Assembly: GCA_903885795.1 (NCBI GenBank)
Contig: CAISJV010000017.1
Span: 124,001-188,000 of the forward strand
DNA: 64,000 nt
Direction of reading: 5' to 3'
Source of the DNA: an uncultured delta proteobacterium
GTDB lineage: Bacteria; Desulfobacterota; Syntrophia; Syntrophales; UBA8958
The notes under the pieces: generated by a model
Seen by the model: the letters and a program-made list of their open reading frames with translations, nothing else
The model's database searches: none
Told to the model about the DNA's origin: nothing
In this document: one piece after another, positions 55,964 to 64,000 of the stretch
Numbering within the stretch: the first letter of the stretch is position 1
Layout of the letters: each line of letters opens with the position of its first letter
Position numbers and translations under genes: made by a program

Positions 55964-56161
55964 ATGCCCATCTATGAATTCAAATGCATGAAATGCGGAC
56001 AGGAATTTGAAAAGATTTTCTTTTCCTCCGACAATGAGGAGGCCATTCCCTGTCCGGAATGCAAATCAAAAAAGACCCGCAAGATGATGTCCGCCTTTGC
56101 CGGCGGCAAGTCCGGCTCCGGCTGCGGTCCTTGCGCCGCCACAAGTTGCTCTCCCTCTTGA
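55964..56161 (+). CDS. FmdB-family zinc ribbon protein
   Basis: The 65-residue protein has the MPIYEFKCMKCGQEFEKIF start and the zinc-ribbon cysteines (CMKC, CPEC). A glycine/serine- and cysteine-rich tail ends in CGPCAATSCSPS. FmdB proteins were named for amidase-operon regulation, but most have no known role. AAGGAGG precedes the ATG, and an intrinsic terminator closes it, so it is a single-gene unit. Confidence 0.9.
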   Translation: MPIYEFKCMKCGQEFEKIFFSSDNEEAIPCPECKSKKTRKMMSAFAGGKSGSGCGPCAATSCSPS

Positions 56162-56175
56162 GGCCACTAAACCAA

Positions 56176-56203
56176 TCATGACCGTGTGTCATGACAATTT
56201 TTT
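56176..56203 (+). terminator. intrinsic terminator after fmdB
   Basis: TCATGAC and GTCATGA form a 7-bp stem around CGTGT, followed by CAA and six T. It lies 15 bases after the fmdB stop. Confidence 0.65.
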
Positions 56204-56206
56204 CCA

Positions 56207-56235
56207 TTGCTAAAACCGGAAGAATCCATTATATG
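56207..56235 (+). promoter_or_regulatory. candidate promoter of adk
   Basis: TTGCTA and TATATG are 17 bases apart, directly after the fmdB terminator. The leader would be about 36 bases and includes AAAGGAG before the adk ATG. Confidence 0.5.
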
Positions 56236-56277
56236 GAGCCGACTTTTCACAAAGAATCCTGAAAGGAGTTCGTCAGC

Positions 56278-56952
56278 ATGAATATTTTAATTTTTGGACC
56301 CAATGGAAGCGGTAAAGGTACCCAGGGCGCTATCGTCCAGAAGAAGTATGGCGTCCCCCATATCGAGACCGGTGTTATCTTCAGAGATAACATTAAGAAA
56401 GGAACGGATCTCGGTAAAAAAGCAAAGGAATATATTGATCGCGGTGAGCTTGTTCCCGATGATATCACCGTGCCCATGATCCTCAACCGCCTCAAGGAAG
56501 CAGATTGCGCTAAGGGATGGCTGCTGGATGGTTTCCCCAGAAACCTCGTCCAGGCTGAGGCGCTGTGGAACGCCCTGACCAAAGAGAAGATTACCCTCGA
56601 TTACGTCATCGAGATCCTCCTCGACCGGCAGACATCGAAAAACCGCATCATGGGCCGGCGGCTCTGCGCTACCGACAACAACCATCCGAACAATATCTTT
56701 ATCGAAGCCATTAAACCAGCAGAAAAAGACGGCAAACCGGTCTGTCGCGTCTGCGGGTGCGAGACCCTTACGGCCAGAGCCGATGACCAGGACGAAGGGG
56801 CCATCGACAAACGGCATAACATCTATTACGACACCAAGACGGGCACCCTGGCCGGGGTTAATTACTTCAAGGAACGGGTCAAGGTCATTGGAGTAAGCGG
56901 TGTAGCGGGCGTGAAGGAAGTCTCTGAAGATATCCTTAAAAAGCTGGGATAG
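56278..56952 (+). CDS. adk: adenylate kinase with Desulfovibrio-type metal-binding LID
   Basis: Interconverts ATP, AMP and ADP. The 224-residue protein has the P-loop FGPNGSGKGTQ, the AMP-binding LLDGFPRNLVQAE, and a long LID. The LID carries Cys130-X5-His136-X19-Cys156-X2-Cys159, the pattern (Cys-X5-His-X15-Cys-X2-Cys) described for Desulfovibrio gigas adenylate kinase, which binds zinc, cobalt or iron. RADDQDEGAIDKRHNIYYD replaces the usual LID arginine region. It is flanked by its own promoter and a strong terminator. Confidence 0.93.
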   Translation: MNILIFGPNGSGKGTQGAIVQKKYGVPHIETGVIFRDNIKKGTDLGKKAKEYIDRGELVPDDITVPMILNRLKEADCAKGWLLDGFPRNLVQAEALWNALTKEKITLDYVIEILLDRQTSKNRIMGRRLCATDNNHPNNIFIEAIKPAEKDGKPVCRVCGCETLTARADDQDEGAIDKRHNIYYDTKTGTLAGVNYFKERVKVIGVSGVAGVKEVSEDILKKLG

Positions 56953-56976
56953 ACAAATATCTTAATAAATATTATA

Positions 56977-57007
56977 AGAGCCCTCCCTTATTTTTGGAGG
57001 GCTCTTT
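56977..57007 (+). terminator. intrinsic terminator after adk, carrying the lepA Shine-Dalgarno
   Basis: AGAGCCCTCC and GGAGGGCTCT form a perfect 10-bp stem with a nine-base loop, followed by a short TTTATA tail. The 3' arm contains GGAGGG nine bases before the TTG start of lepA, so the same sequence can end adk transcripts and serve lepA translation. Confidence 0.8.
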
Positions 57008-57010
57008 ATA

Positions 57011-58816
57011 TTGACAAGCATGGATTATATACGTAATTTCAGTATTATTGCCCATATCGATCACGGGAAATCAACCCTGGCGGACCGCCTTATCCAGCAT
57101 ACAGGCGGCTGCGATGCCCGTAACTTCCAGGATCAGATCCTCGATAATATGGACATCGAGCGGGAAAGGGGGATCACCATCAAGAGCCAGGCAATCTCCC
57201 TGCCTTATACCGCCCGGGATGGGAATACCTACAACCTGAATCTCATCGACACCCCCGGTCATGTGGACTTCAGCTATGAAGTCTCCCGCTCCCTGGCCTC
57301 CTGCGAGGGGGTACTCCTCCTTATCGACGCGGCCCAGGGAGTTCAGGCTCAGACCCTGGCCAATCTTTACCTGGCCATGGAGCACGACCTGGAAATCATC
57401 CCCGTAATCAACAAAATAGATCTCCCCTCCGCCGATGTCGAGCGGGTTATCGAACAGATTGACTCGGAACTGGGTCTGGACACAGATACCCACCTTAAAT
57501 GTTCGGCTAAGGAAGGAACGGGAATTGAGGATATTCTTGAGGCTATTGTACAAAGAATACCGTCCCCCACTGGTACGCCTGAAGCACCCTTGTCAGCCCT
57601 CATCTTTGACGCCCAGTATGACTCTTTCCGGGGCACGGTCATCCATTGCCGGATCATGGATGGGGTAGTACAAAGCGGCGACATTATCCGTTTCATGTAC
57701 GGCGGGGCTACCTACAAGGTCGAGGAAGTAGGTCACTTTCTTCTCTCCCGCCAGAAACGGGAGGTCCTGTCTGCAGGGGAAGTGGGCTACATCATCGCCG
57801 GCGTCAAGACCATCTCCGATGTCCGGACCGGCGATACAATTACCCTGGAGAACCGGCCCTGCGATAAGCCCCTCCCCGGCTTCAAGGAGGTCAAGCCCGT
57901 CGTCTTCGCCTCCATTTATCCCATCGCCTCCGACGATTACGAAGACCTCGCCGTCTCCCTGGAAAAATACAAGCTCAACGACGCCTCCTTCGTCTATGAA
58001 AAAGACGCCTCCGTTGCTCTGGGGCAGGGATTCCGTTGCGGCTTTCTCGGGCTCCTCCATCTCGACATCGTTCAGGAGCGGCTGGAGCGGGAATACGATC
58101 AGTCCCTGATTCTTTCCGTCCCGAGCGTCCGCTTCCGTTTGACCCTTAAGGATGGCACGGTCCAATATGTTGACAACCCCTCTCATTATCCTCCCCAGAT
58201 GGACATCGCCAAAGGGGAAGAACCCTACATCCGGGCCGCCATGATGATGCCGGAGCGCTACCTCGGAGCCGTCATGAAGCTCTGCCAGGAAAAGCGGGGT
58301 ATGAATTCAAGCCTCAGTTACCCGGGACCGGGAAGGGCGGAATTGATTTACGAAATGCCCCTTTCCGAGGTCATTTACGACTTCTATGATCGCTTCAAAT
58401 CGGTCAGCCAGGGATACGGATCATTTGATTATGAGCTCATCGATTTCCGGGACAGCAACCTCGTCCTGGTTGATATTCTCGTCAACGGCGAAAAGGTTGA
58501 CGCCCTCTCCCAGATCGTTCATCGCGATCGGGCCCGCGCCTGCGGCCTCCAGGCGTGTGAGCGCCTCAAGGAGGAGATACCGAAACAGATGTTCAAGATC
58601 GCCCTTCAGGCGGCTATCGGCGGCGAGATCATCGCCCGGACAACCATTACAGCCTTCCGTAAGGATGTTACCGCCAAATGCTACGGCGGTGATATCTCCC
58701 GCAAAAGAAAACTCCTGGAAAAGCAGAAGAAAGGGAAAAAGCGCATGAAGATGATCGGCAACGTCAGTATCCCCCAAAGCGCCTTCCTTGCCGTCTTGAA
58801 ATCCGATACGGACTGA
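57011..58816 (+). CDS. lepA: elongation factor 4 (LepA), back-translocating GTPase
   Basis: Ribosomal GTPase involved in initiation and stress recovery. The protein shows IIAHIDHGKSTLADR (P-loop), the effector region RERGITIKSQ, DTPGHVDF with its catalytic histidine, NKIDLP, and the LepA-specific C-terminal domain with MKMIGNVSIPQSAFLAVLK. The start may be TTG 57011 (601 residues, GGAGGG nine bases upstream, in the terminator arm) or ATG 57020 (MDYIRNFS, 598 residues, no nearby site). The first is favoured by spacing, the second by family start. Confidence 0.95.
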   Translation: MTSMDYIRNFSIIAHIDHGKSTLADRLIQHTGGCDARNFQDQILDNMDIERERGITIKSQAISLPYTARDGNTYNLNLIDTPGHVDFSYEVSRSLASCEGVLLLIDAAQGVQAQTLANLYLAMEHDLEIIPVINKIDLPSADVERVIEQIDSELGLDTDTHLKCSAKEGTGIEDILEAIVQRIPSPTGTPEAPLSALIFDAQYDSFRGTVIHCRIMDGVVQSGDIIRFMYGGATYKVEEVGHFLLSRQKREVLSAGEVGYIIAGVKTISDVRTGDTITLENRPCDKPLPGFKEVKPVVFASIYPIASDDYEDLAVSLEKYKLNDASFVYEKDASVALGQGFRCGFLGLLHLDIVQERLEREYDQSLILSVPSVRFRLTLKDGTVQYVDNPSHYPPQMDIAKGEEPYIRAAMMMPERYLGAVMKLCQEKRGMNSSLSYPGPGRAELIYEMPLSEVIYDFYDRFKSVSQGYGSFDYELIDFRDSNLVLVDILVNGEKVDALSQIVHRDRARACGLQACERLKEEIPKQMFKIALQAAIGGEIIARTTITAFRKDVTAKCYGGDISRKRKLLEKQKKGKKRMKMIGNVSIPQSAFLAVLKSDTD

Positions 58817-58851
58817 TCGACTTACCATTAAATCCAAGTCTTCAGGTAAAG

Positions 58852-59976
58852 ATGAACCTGCCAGGCCTTTACATCCATATACCCTTCTGCAAAACCAAGT
58901 GTCCTTATTGCCATTTTTACTCGACAACAGACATCTCTTCTGTGGATGTGTTCATAGTATCCATCATCCGTGAGATGGCGCTTTACGCGGATGCGTTCGA
59001 TACCTTCGATACAGTCTATATCGGCGGCGGAACCCCTTCCCTCCTGACCATTCATCAACTGGACAGCATTATTTCCGGAGTTCACAAGCACTTTGACGTC
59101 CCTCCGAATGCGGAAATCACCATCGAAGTGAATCCTGCTGACGGCGACCTTGCCTGGTACCGGTCCTTGAAGAGTCTGGGCGTAAATCGTCTCCATCTGG
59201 GCGTTCAGTCCTTCTCTGACCAGGCATTGACCTTTCTCGGGAGAAGGCATCGGTCAGACGACGCCTTCGCGGCTCTTGACAACACTGTCCATGCTGGTTT
59301 TGACAATTTCGGGCTTGATCTGATTTACGGTGTTCCGGGGCAGAATTTGCAATCTTGGCGGGAATCATTGGCATCTGCCGTCTCCCTTTCGCCGCCCCAC
59401 CTGTCGGCCTATCAGCTCGCCATTGAAGAAGATACGCCCCTGTGTCACAGCTACCGGTGCGGCTCCTTCGACATCCCCGACGAGGATGCATCGCTTGCCT
59501 TTTTCCTGGAAACTTCCGCATATCTGGAAAGATCGGGTTATCATCACTACGAGGTATCCAATTATGCCGCGAGTCCTTCCCAGAGATCTCGGCATAATCA
59601 GAAATACTGGGATCATACCCCCTATCTGGGACTTGGTCCCGGGGCGCATTCTTTTAAGGAAGGAAGGCGTTGGTGGAATCACCGGAGTATCGAAGGTTAC
59701 CTGAAGGATCTTGCAGAGGGAACTGCCCCCGTAGCGGGTGATGAAACCCTCACCAGGGACGACCTGCGCCTAGAGACGCTCTTTATGAGCCTGCGCACCG
59801 CTGCGGGAATCGACGTCGCGGCATTTTGTCTTCAATTCGGCGAAAACCTGCCGGAAATTCACCCTTCGATCATCCAGTCCCTCGTCGACGGTGGCCTAAT
59901 TGTCTTCAAAGACGGGCGGATTTCCCCCACCACACGCGGCCTTGCCGTGGCAGACCAACTGGCGCTGATTTTTTAA
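58852..59976 (+). CDS. hemW: radical SAM haem chaperone HemW (coproporphyrinogen oxidase-like)
   Basis: The 374-residue protein has the radical SAM cluster Cys13-X3-Cys17-X2-Cys20 (IPFCKTKCPYC), GGGTPSLL, EVNPAD, and the C-terminal HNQKYWDHTPYLGLGPGAHS, which marks HemW and not the oxygen-independent oxidase HemN. HemW binds haem and delivers it to respiratory proteins. It lies 35 bases after lepA; a lepA-hemW pairing is frequent in bacteria and supports co-transcription. Confidence 0.9.
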   Translation: MNLPGLYIHIPFCKTKCPYCHFYSTTDISSVDVFIVSIIREMALYADAFDTFDTVYIGGGTPSLLTIHQLDSIISGVHKHFDVPPNAEITIEVNPADGDLAWYRSLKSLGVNRLHLGVQSFSDQALTFLGRRHRSDDAFAALDNTVHAGFDNFGLDLIYGVPGQNLQSWRESLASAVSLSPPHLSAYQLAIEEDTPLCHSYRCGSFDIPDEDASLAFFLETSAYLERSGYHHYEVSNYAASPSQRSRHNQKYWDHTPYLGLGPGAHSFKEGRRWWNHRSIEGYLKDLAEGTAPVAGDETLTRDDLRLETLFMSLRTAAGIDVAAFCLQFGENLPEIHPSIIQSLVDGGLIVFKDGRISPTTRGLAVADQLALIF

Positions 59977-60049
59977 GTGAAAATGGCAATTTCCTTTGCC
60001 CTGTGGTATAAGGCCGGTGCGGGTGGTAAGATCAAAAAAGGGGAAATTT

Positions 60050-60076
60050 ATGGACAAAGGAGATAGGAAGTTATGA
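60050..60076 (+). CDS. eight-codon upstream reading frame overlapping the next start
   Basis: ATG 60050 has AAGGGG six bases upstream and encodes MDKGDRKL before TGA at 60074-60076. That stop overlaps the ATG of the membrane protein gene as ATGA. The peptide is too short for a function. It may serve as a translational coupler. Confidence 0.4.
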   Translation: MDKGDRKL

Positions 60077-60843
60077 GTTCGACGGTGCTCTATGTCGTTG
60101 TGGCTCTTATATGCGTTGCCATCCCGTTCCTGCTTCATCACATCAATAAAAATGCGCGGCACCCATTGGATATAAACCTGCGCCAGCTCTTTTCTCAGAA
60201 CTTGTCTTATTTCATAACGATCTATGCATTCATACTCGGTTTTTCCATGATTACACTTTGGGGAATTTATCAAAATGCGGAAACGACCGTAACTAAAGAG
60301 GCGGAAGTGGCCCTGAATATGTATCGTCTGTCCCCGGGGCTTCCTAACTCGGGTCACTTCCGGGACTTATTGAAAGAATATGTCAAGATTGTGAAAGACG
60401 ACGAGTGGAAAGAGATGGAGAAGGGTACCTTCCACCCGAAAATTGACAGTATCAACGATAGCCTGTGGGCGGAGTTGAACGCTATCAAGCCGAAAGCACC
60501 TGAAAATTTCAGCACCTATAATAATCTCATCATCATGTTGGCAGATATGGGAGAACGCCGCATGGAACGCCTGCTCCTTCTTGACGGCAGCCTCTATACC
60601 CAGATGTGGGCCCTGATCTATATTGGCGGTTTTCTTTCCCTTTTCGGGTTTTTCTTTACCAGCACCGGCCAGGCCAAGGTTCAATTTATCTCCGACTTCA
60701 TGATGATCTGCATGATCGTCTTTACGATTTATCTTATATATGAACTTGATCAGCCCTTTTCCGGAAATCTCCATATCGAGCCAAAGGCGTTCAATATCGT
60801 CTATGAGAAGATGATGCACATAGGCGTACAGTTCCCTAAATAA
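60073..60843 (+). CDS. DUF4239 (bestrophin-like) membrane protein
   Basis: The 256-residue protein has two hydrophobic segments near the N-terminus (about 5-22 and 47-64), a central soluble part, and two near the C-terminus (about 182-198 and 210-226). The signature YELDQPFSGNLHIEPKAF follows the last one, as in DUF4239 proteins. Structure-based links to bestrophin channels have been suggested for the family, so ion flux is possible. The Shine-Dalgarno AGGAG lies inside the eight-codon frame. The gene is separate from hemW by 96 bases. Confidence 0.82.
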   Translation: MSSTVLYVVVALICVAIPFLLHHINKNARHPLDINLRQLFSQNLSYFITIYAFILGFSMITLWGIYQNAETTVTKEAEVALNMYRLSPGLPNSGHFRDLLKEYVKIVKDDEWKEMEKGTFHPKIDSINDSLWAELNAIKPKAPENFSTYNNLIIMLADMGERRMERLLLLDGSLYTQMWALIYIGGFLSLFGFFFTSTGQAKVQFISDFMMICMIVFTIYLIYELDQPFSGNLHIEPKAFNIVYEKMMHIGVQFPK

Positions 60844-60876
60844 CAATGGTTGGCTTTGAAATCTCAGCAGGAAGCT

Positions 60877-61245
60877 TCAGGCAATCAGGTCAAAGGCATT
60901 CCGGATAAGTTCCATCTCCGGAGTTGAAGGACGCAGTTTGACTGCGACAACGTCAAAGCGCGCCTTTATCTGGTGCAGACCGTGGCGGTTCAGATAATAC
61001 TCGGCGACGCGGGAGAGCTTTTTCTGCTTGGCAAACCCGATACTCTCCAGGGGGCTGCCATAGTTATCCGTCCGGCGGCTGCGGACCTCCACAAAGACCA
61101 GGGTCTCTTGATCCCGGGCCACGATATCTATCTCTCCCAGGGGGCAGCGGAAATTGCGCTCCAGGATCTCATAGCCCACCCCGGCAAGATGTTCAGCCGC
61201 AATGTCTTCCCCCTGCTTTCCCGTGCTTATTCTTTCCCTGGTCAT
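60877..61245 (-). CDS. yraN: YraN family (UPF0102) endonuclease-like protein
   Basis: The 122-residue protein has the PD-(D/E)xK nuclease pattern: EDIAAEHLAGVGYEILERNF, then LGEIDIVARDQETLVFVEVR. IKARFDVVAV lies near the end. A recombination or Holliday-junction role has been suggested, without firm proof. It overlaps the rnhB stop by four bases; the rnhB-yraN pairing is very common. Confidence 0.9.
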   Translation of the reverse strand: MTRERISTGKQGEDIAAEHLAGVGYEILERNFRCPLGEIDIVARDQETLVFVEVRSRRTDNYGSPLESIGFAKQKKLSRVAEYYLNRHGLHQIKARFDVVAVKLRPSTPEMELIRNAFDLIA

Positions 61246-61862
61246 TTAAGGTTTAATTCGTAATTTTCCTGGCGGGGGTCTTTTATTTTGAACGAGCGAC
61301 GATGAATCTTGCAGGGACCATGGTCTTTGATCGCCTGCCGGTGTTCCTGAGTTCCATAACCCTTGTTTTTAAGAAAATTGTAATAGGGAAACTGACGATG
61401 ATATATCTCCATGATGTGATCCCGGCTTACCTTGGCTATAATCGAGGCTGCAGCAATAGATATGCTCAACCCGTCCCCCCTGATTATCGTCTCCTGTGGA
61501 ATATCGATAGGAACGGCTTGCATTCCATCCACAAGTAGATAATCAGGATAAATATCGAGATCGACAACTGCCTCCCTCATGGCGCTGAGGGTCGCCTGTA
61601 AGATATTGATGTCATCGATGATCGACGCCTCCACGACGCCAACCCCGATGTACAGTGCATCTTCCCTGATGATTTTGAAGAGATCCTCACGCTTCCGGGG
61701 AGAGAGCTTTTTTGAATCCGTAATGTCCGGATGGTGGTAATTTTCTGGAAGAACTACGGCAGCGGCAACAACAGGACCTGCCAGAGGCCCCCTTCCTGCC
61801 TCATCAATACCCGCAATCAGGTTAAAACCTCTCTGGCGAGCCCGCTGTTCAAAATTGTTCAT
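61242..61862 (-). CDS. rnhB: ribonuclease HII
   Basis: Removes ribonucleotides from DNA:RNA hybrids. The 206-residue protein has the catalytic AGIDEAGRGPLAGPVVAAAV, DSKKLSPRKRE, LVDGM and the AAASIIAKVSRDHIM segment, with the acidic residues for metal binding. It lies 16 bases after rplS and overlaps yraN, extending the trmD-rplS operon. Confidence 0.95.
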   Translation of the reverse strand: MNNFEQRARQRGFNLIAGIDEAGRGPLAGPVVAAAVVLPENYHHPDITDSKKLSPRKREDLFKIIREDALYIGVGVVEASIIDDINILQATLSAMREAVVDLDIYPDYLLVDGMQAVPIDIPQETIIRGDGLSISIAAASIIAKVSRDHIMEIYHRQFPYYNFLKNKGYGTQEHRQAIKDHGPCKIHRRSFKIKDPRQENYELNLK

Positions 61863-61878
61863 GAAAAGAGATGAATAT

Positions 61879-62226
61879 TCAGGCCTTCCCCTCTGTCTTG
61901 ATCCTTGCTTTTTTACCTTTCAGAGCCCGCAGGTAATACAGTCGGGAACGTCTTACCCTTCCCCTGGTAACCACTTCGATACGATCTATTACCGGGGAAT
62001 GAAGAGGAAATGTTCGCTCCACACCGATACCATAGGAAATCTTCCGGACTGTAAAAGTGGCGCGACTGCTGCCGCGTCTCTTCCGGATGACAACGCCTTC
62101 GAAGGCCTGAATTCGCTGCTTCTGACCTTCGATAATCCGAACATATACCTTGACGCTATCCCCGGACTTAAAACCGGGGAGATCTGCCCTGATTTGCTCT
62201 TTTTCAATCATTTCTATGAAATTCAT
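61879..62226 (-). CDS. rplS: 50S ribosomal protein L19 (bL19)
   Basis: Large-subunit protein at the subunit interface. From ATG 62226 ([13 protein letters not shown]) it is 115 residues, the usual length; GTG 62235 is in frame but too close to the GAGG site, which is ten bases from the [43 protein letters not shown] and RRSRLYYLR are the family segments. It sits in the standard rimM-trmD-rplS order. Confidence 0.96.
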   Translation of the reverse strand: MNFIEMIEKEQIRADLPGFKSGDSVKVYVRIIEGQKQRIQAFEGVVIRKRRGSSRATFTVRKISYGIGVERTFPLHSPVIDRIEVVTRGRVRRSRLYYLRALKGKKARIKTEGKA

Positions 62227-62278
62227 ACTTTCCACACCTCACGTGTTTATTACTATTATTTTATATGACTTCCGTCTC

Positions 62279-62845
62279 TTATTCTCCAAATAGCCTGTCC
62301 AGAATCACAGCGGTGGCAGATCGCACGGAAAGGTGATTATAGTCCGTCCTGCCTCGCACCGGTTCCAGACAATAATCAGCCTGATCGACAACCTCATCCG
62401 CCAGTCCCCAGCCTGTCCCGAAGACAATCAGGTAGGGGTGGTCGTCCTTTTCAAGAATACTCTTCATTTCCTTAAAAGAAATCAAGGATCTATCCAAGGA
62501 TGCGCCTGTAACCACTAACCGGGGGCGCCGTCCCCAAAAGGCCTCAATATCGCTACCGACCATAGCGAAGTCTTCCTTGACACAAACATGTTCGAAGGCC
62601 TCCTGGCGGGAGGGATTGTAGGCCGCCCCATACCCCTGTTGCCAATGATCGAGAATACTTTGTACAAGCACACGTTGCGCCTCGACGGGCGTCACAATGT
62701 AAAACCGCTGCATACCGTAGGTTCGTGCCACTCTGGCAATATCATGGATATCCATATTGGCGACGGCAGTGGTTACTATGTTCCTGTGCTTGTTAAATAC
62801 AGGATAATGTAAAAGAGCGATACAACAATCGGACCTTGGTATCAC
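62279..62845 (-). CDS. SAM-dependent RNA methyltransferase, PF09936 family
   Basis: The 188-residue protein has the SPOUT-like pattern of the PF09936 family: [56 protein letters not shown] and [20 protein letters not shown]. The C-terminal knot binds SAM. The start is GTG 62845, overlapping the trmD stop as GTGA, with GGAAGG upstream. The gene occurs between trmD and rplS in several deltaproteobacteria. The RNA target is not known to me. Confidence 0.85.
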   Translation of the reverse strand: MIPRSDCCIALLHYPVFNKHRNIVTTAVANMDIHDIARVARTYGMQRFYIVTPVEAQRVLVQSILDHWQQGYGAAYNPSRQEAFEHVCVKEDFAMVGSDIEAFWGRRPRLVVTGASLDRSLISFKEMKSILEKDDHPYLIVFGTGWGLADEVVDQADYCLEPVRGRTDYNHLSVRSATAVILDRLFGE

Positions 62846-63576
62846 AGGCCTTCCGCCTGAATCTCCATTAGGATCAACCGGTCTGAATCGGACAGATTGA
62901 CCTTCTCAAGCAGTTCCGGCCGCCGGCGCCATGTCCTCGACAGTGACTGCCGTCGACGCCAAGCATCTATATCCCGGTGGTTTCCCGCCAACAGGAGGTC
63001 GGGAACCTTCCATTCCCGGTATTCCTGAGGCCGGGTATATTGAGGATACTCAAGCAGTCCAGATGAAAAAGAATCAGTTCTTGCCGATTCACTGTTGCCG
63101 AGGACACCGGGAATCAGCCTGGAAACGGCATCCACAATTACCATCGCCGATAACTCGCCCCCAGTCAGTACGAAATCTCCAATGGAGATTTCCCGGTCCG
63201 CCAGATGTTCCTTTACCCGCTCATCCACGCCTTCGTAATGGCCACAAATAAGCACCAGTCTATGACAGGCAGCAAGCTCTTCCGCTATTTCCTGCCGGAA
63301 GGGCGTCCCCTGGGGACTCATCAGGATGACCGATCCTTCCCCGGATTTAAACTCCAGGGCGGCAAGGGCCCGGTCAATTGGTTCCACCTTCATAACCATA
63401 CCGCCGCCGCCTCCGAAAGGGGCGTCGTCTGTTACCCGGTGCTTGCCCGGGGCATACATCCGGATGTCATGAACATGAACTTCAATGAGGGCTTTCTCTC
63501 TTGCCTTTTTGAGGATACTGCTCTCAAAGATCGATGAAAACATTTCCGGGAAAAGAGAGAGAATATCAAACCGCAT
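62842..63576 (-). CDS. trmD: tRNA (guanine-37-N1)-methyltransferase
   Basis: Methylates G37 of tRNAs reading CNN/GNN-type codons, which prevents frameshifts. The 244-residue protein starts at ATG 63576 ([13 protein letters not shown]), with GAGG seven bases upstream. The SPOUT knot appears as [13 protein letters not shown] and [20 protein letters not shown], and the linker/C-terminal domain as [20 protein letters not shown]. It lies nine bases after rimM and overlaps the PF09936 gene. Confidence 0.97.
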   Translation of the reverse strand: MRFDILSLFPEMFSSIFESSILKKAREKALIEVHVHDIRMYAPGKHRVTDDAPFGGGGGMVMKVEPIDRALAALEFKSGEGSVILMSPQGTPFRQEIAEELAACHRLVLICGHYEGVDERVKEHLADREISIGDFVLTGGELSAMVIVDAVSRLIPGVLGNSESARTDSFSSGLLEYPQYTRPQEYREWKVPDLLLAGNHRDIDAWRRRQSLSRTWRRRPELLEKVNLSDSDRLILMEIQAEGL

Positions 63577-63585
63577 CACCAGACC

Positions 63586-64000
63586 TCATAACCCCTCAAG
63601 AAGTCTGACGGTCATAATATTTTTTACTTTGTCCACCGTCCTGACCACATCCTCACTAGCGGGCAGCAGCTTTTCTTCTTCCCTATTTTTACAGACGTAA
63701 ACATCATTACTTCCCGCCGAAAAGATCTCACTGATTTTGCCAAGAGAAACCCCTTCTTCCGTAATCACGTCCATCCCGATGAGTTCGTGCCAGTAATATT
63801 CTCCCTCCGGCAACGGCGCCAGTTTATCTACCGGCGCATATACCCGGCAACCCAGCAGGGATGCCGCAGCCTGGGAATCGCAGCATCCTTCCATCTCCAT
63901 AAAAAAAAAATCGCTTCCTAATTGATATTTGGTCAACAGGCAACGCTGCATATCCGTTTCTTCCCTCTGAAGATAGACCGCCTCCAGGCAAGGAAAAATA
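63586..64000 (-). CDS. rimM: 16S rRNA processing protein RimM (partial, N-terminus beyond window)
   Basis: Assists 30S maturation by binding S19. The frame runs through the right edge, and 137 codons are present. The seen part covers the end of the N-terminal RimM domain (YLQREETDMQRCL) and the PRC-barrel with ELIGMDVITEEGVSLGKISE and IFSAGSNDVYVC, ending LLPASEDVVRTVD. The ATG at 63951 is internal, because the coding sense continues upstream of it. In related genomes it is preceded by rpsP and a KH-domain gene. Confidence 0.9.
   Translation of the reverse strand, partial: IFPCLEAVYLQREETDMQRCLLTKYQLGSDFFFMEMEGCCDSQAAASLLGCRVYAPVDKLAPLPEGEYYWHELIGMDVITEEGVSLGKISEIFSAGSNDVYVCKNREEEKLLPASEDVVRTVDKVKNIMTVRLLEGL

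Overview
The window reads as one chromosomal stretch of a Desulfobacterota (former Deltaproteobacteria) bacterium, most likely a syntroph or sulfate reducer. Supporting this are a Desulfovibrio-type metal-binding LID in adenylate kinase, the order rimM-trmD-PF09936 methyltransferase-rplS-rnhB-yraN, a split biotin-dependent pyruvate-carboxylase-like pair, an EF-G2 paralogue, stacked Liv-type ABC transporters with an aryl-CoA ligase, and the G/C-rich palindromic intergenic repeats common in that group. The species cannot be named from sequence alone.

Left part (1-22.7 kb, all minus strand): dense housekeeping operons. In transcription order these are pycA-pycB, secA, argJ, rpsB-tsf-pyrH-frr, uppS-cdsA-dxr-rseP, tsaB, psd-pssA, asd-rsmD-coaD-aspC and ispG-proS, with the first codons of a further gene at the left edge. 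They cover isoprenoid precursors (dxr, ispG, uppS), phospholipids (cdsA, pssA, psd), translation and protein export. Most junctions overlap by 1-4 bases, so translational coupling is likely. Intrinsic terminators sit almost against the start codons of secA and uppS.

Middle (22.8-36.6 kb): a divergent promoter region launches EF-G2 and a MogA-like gene rightward. A four-PAS hybrid histidine kinase follows, then a divergent HIT/LapA pair. Next come a small unknown gene, ligA and the complete 5-oxoprolinase set pxpABC in an overlapping run, with acylphosphatase just downstream. After these is an NCS2 permease carrying an extra C-terminal domain that resembles a decayed RsbW/GHKL ATPase. A secreted TPR protein on the opposite strand has a near-perfect sigma-28 (flagellar) promoter.

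Transport region (36.9-54.8 kb): two complete Liv-type ABC transporters (K-H-M-G-F, twice) flank a phenylacetate-CoA-ligase-like gene, and an orphan TRAP solute-binding protein ends the second operon. On the minus strand is a cluster of aminotransferase, MFS carrier, L-serine dehydratase and NCS2 permease. The dehydratase carries a twin-arginine signal while keeping every iron-sulfur ligand, which suggests serine deamination outside the cytoplasm. This is the most unusual system in the window.

Right part (54.8-64 kb): a small accessory patch (GlcG/HbpS-like protein, RelE/HigB-type toxin with antitoxin, a decayed nucleotidyltransferase) leads into fmdB, adk, lepA, hemW and a DUF4239 membrane protein. 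The right edge is the rimM-trmD-rplS translation operon on the minus strand; rimM runs off the window. I saw no rRNA, tRNA, CRISPR array or insertion sequence.
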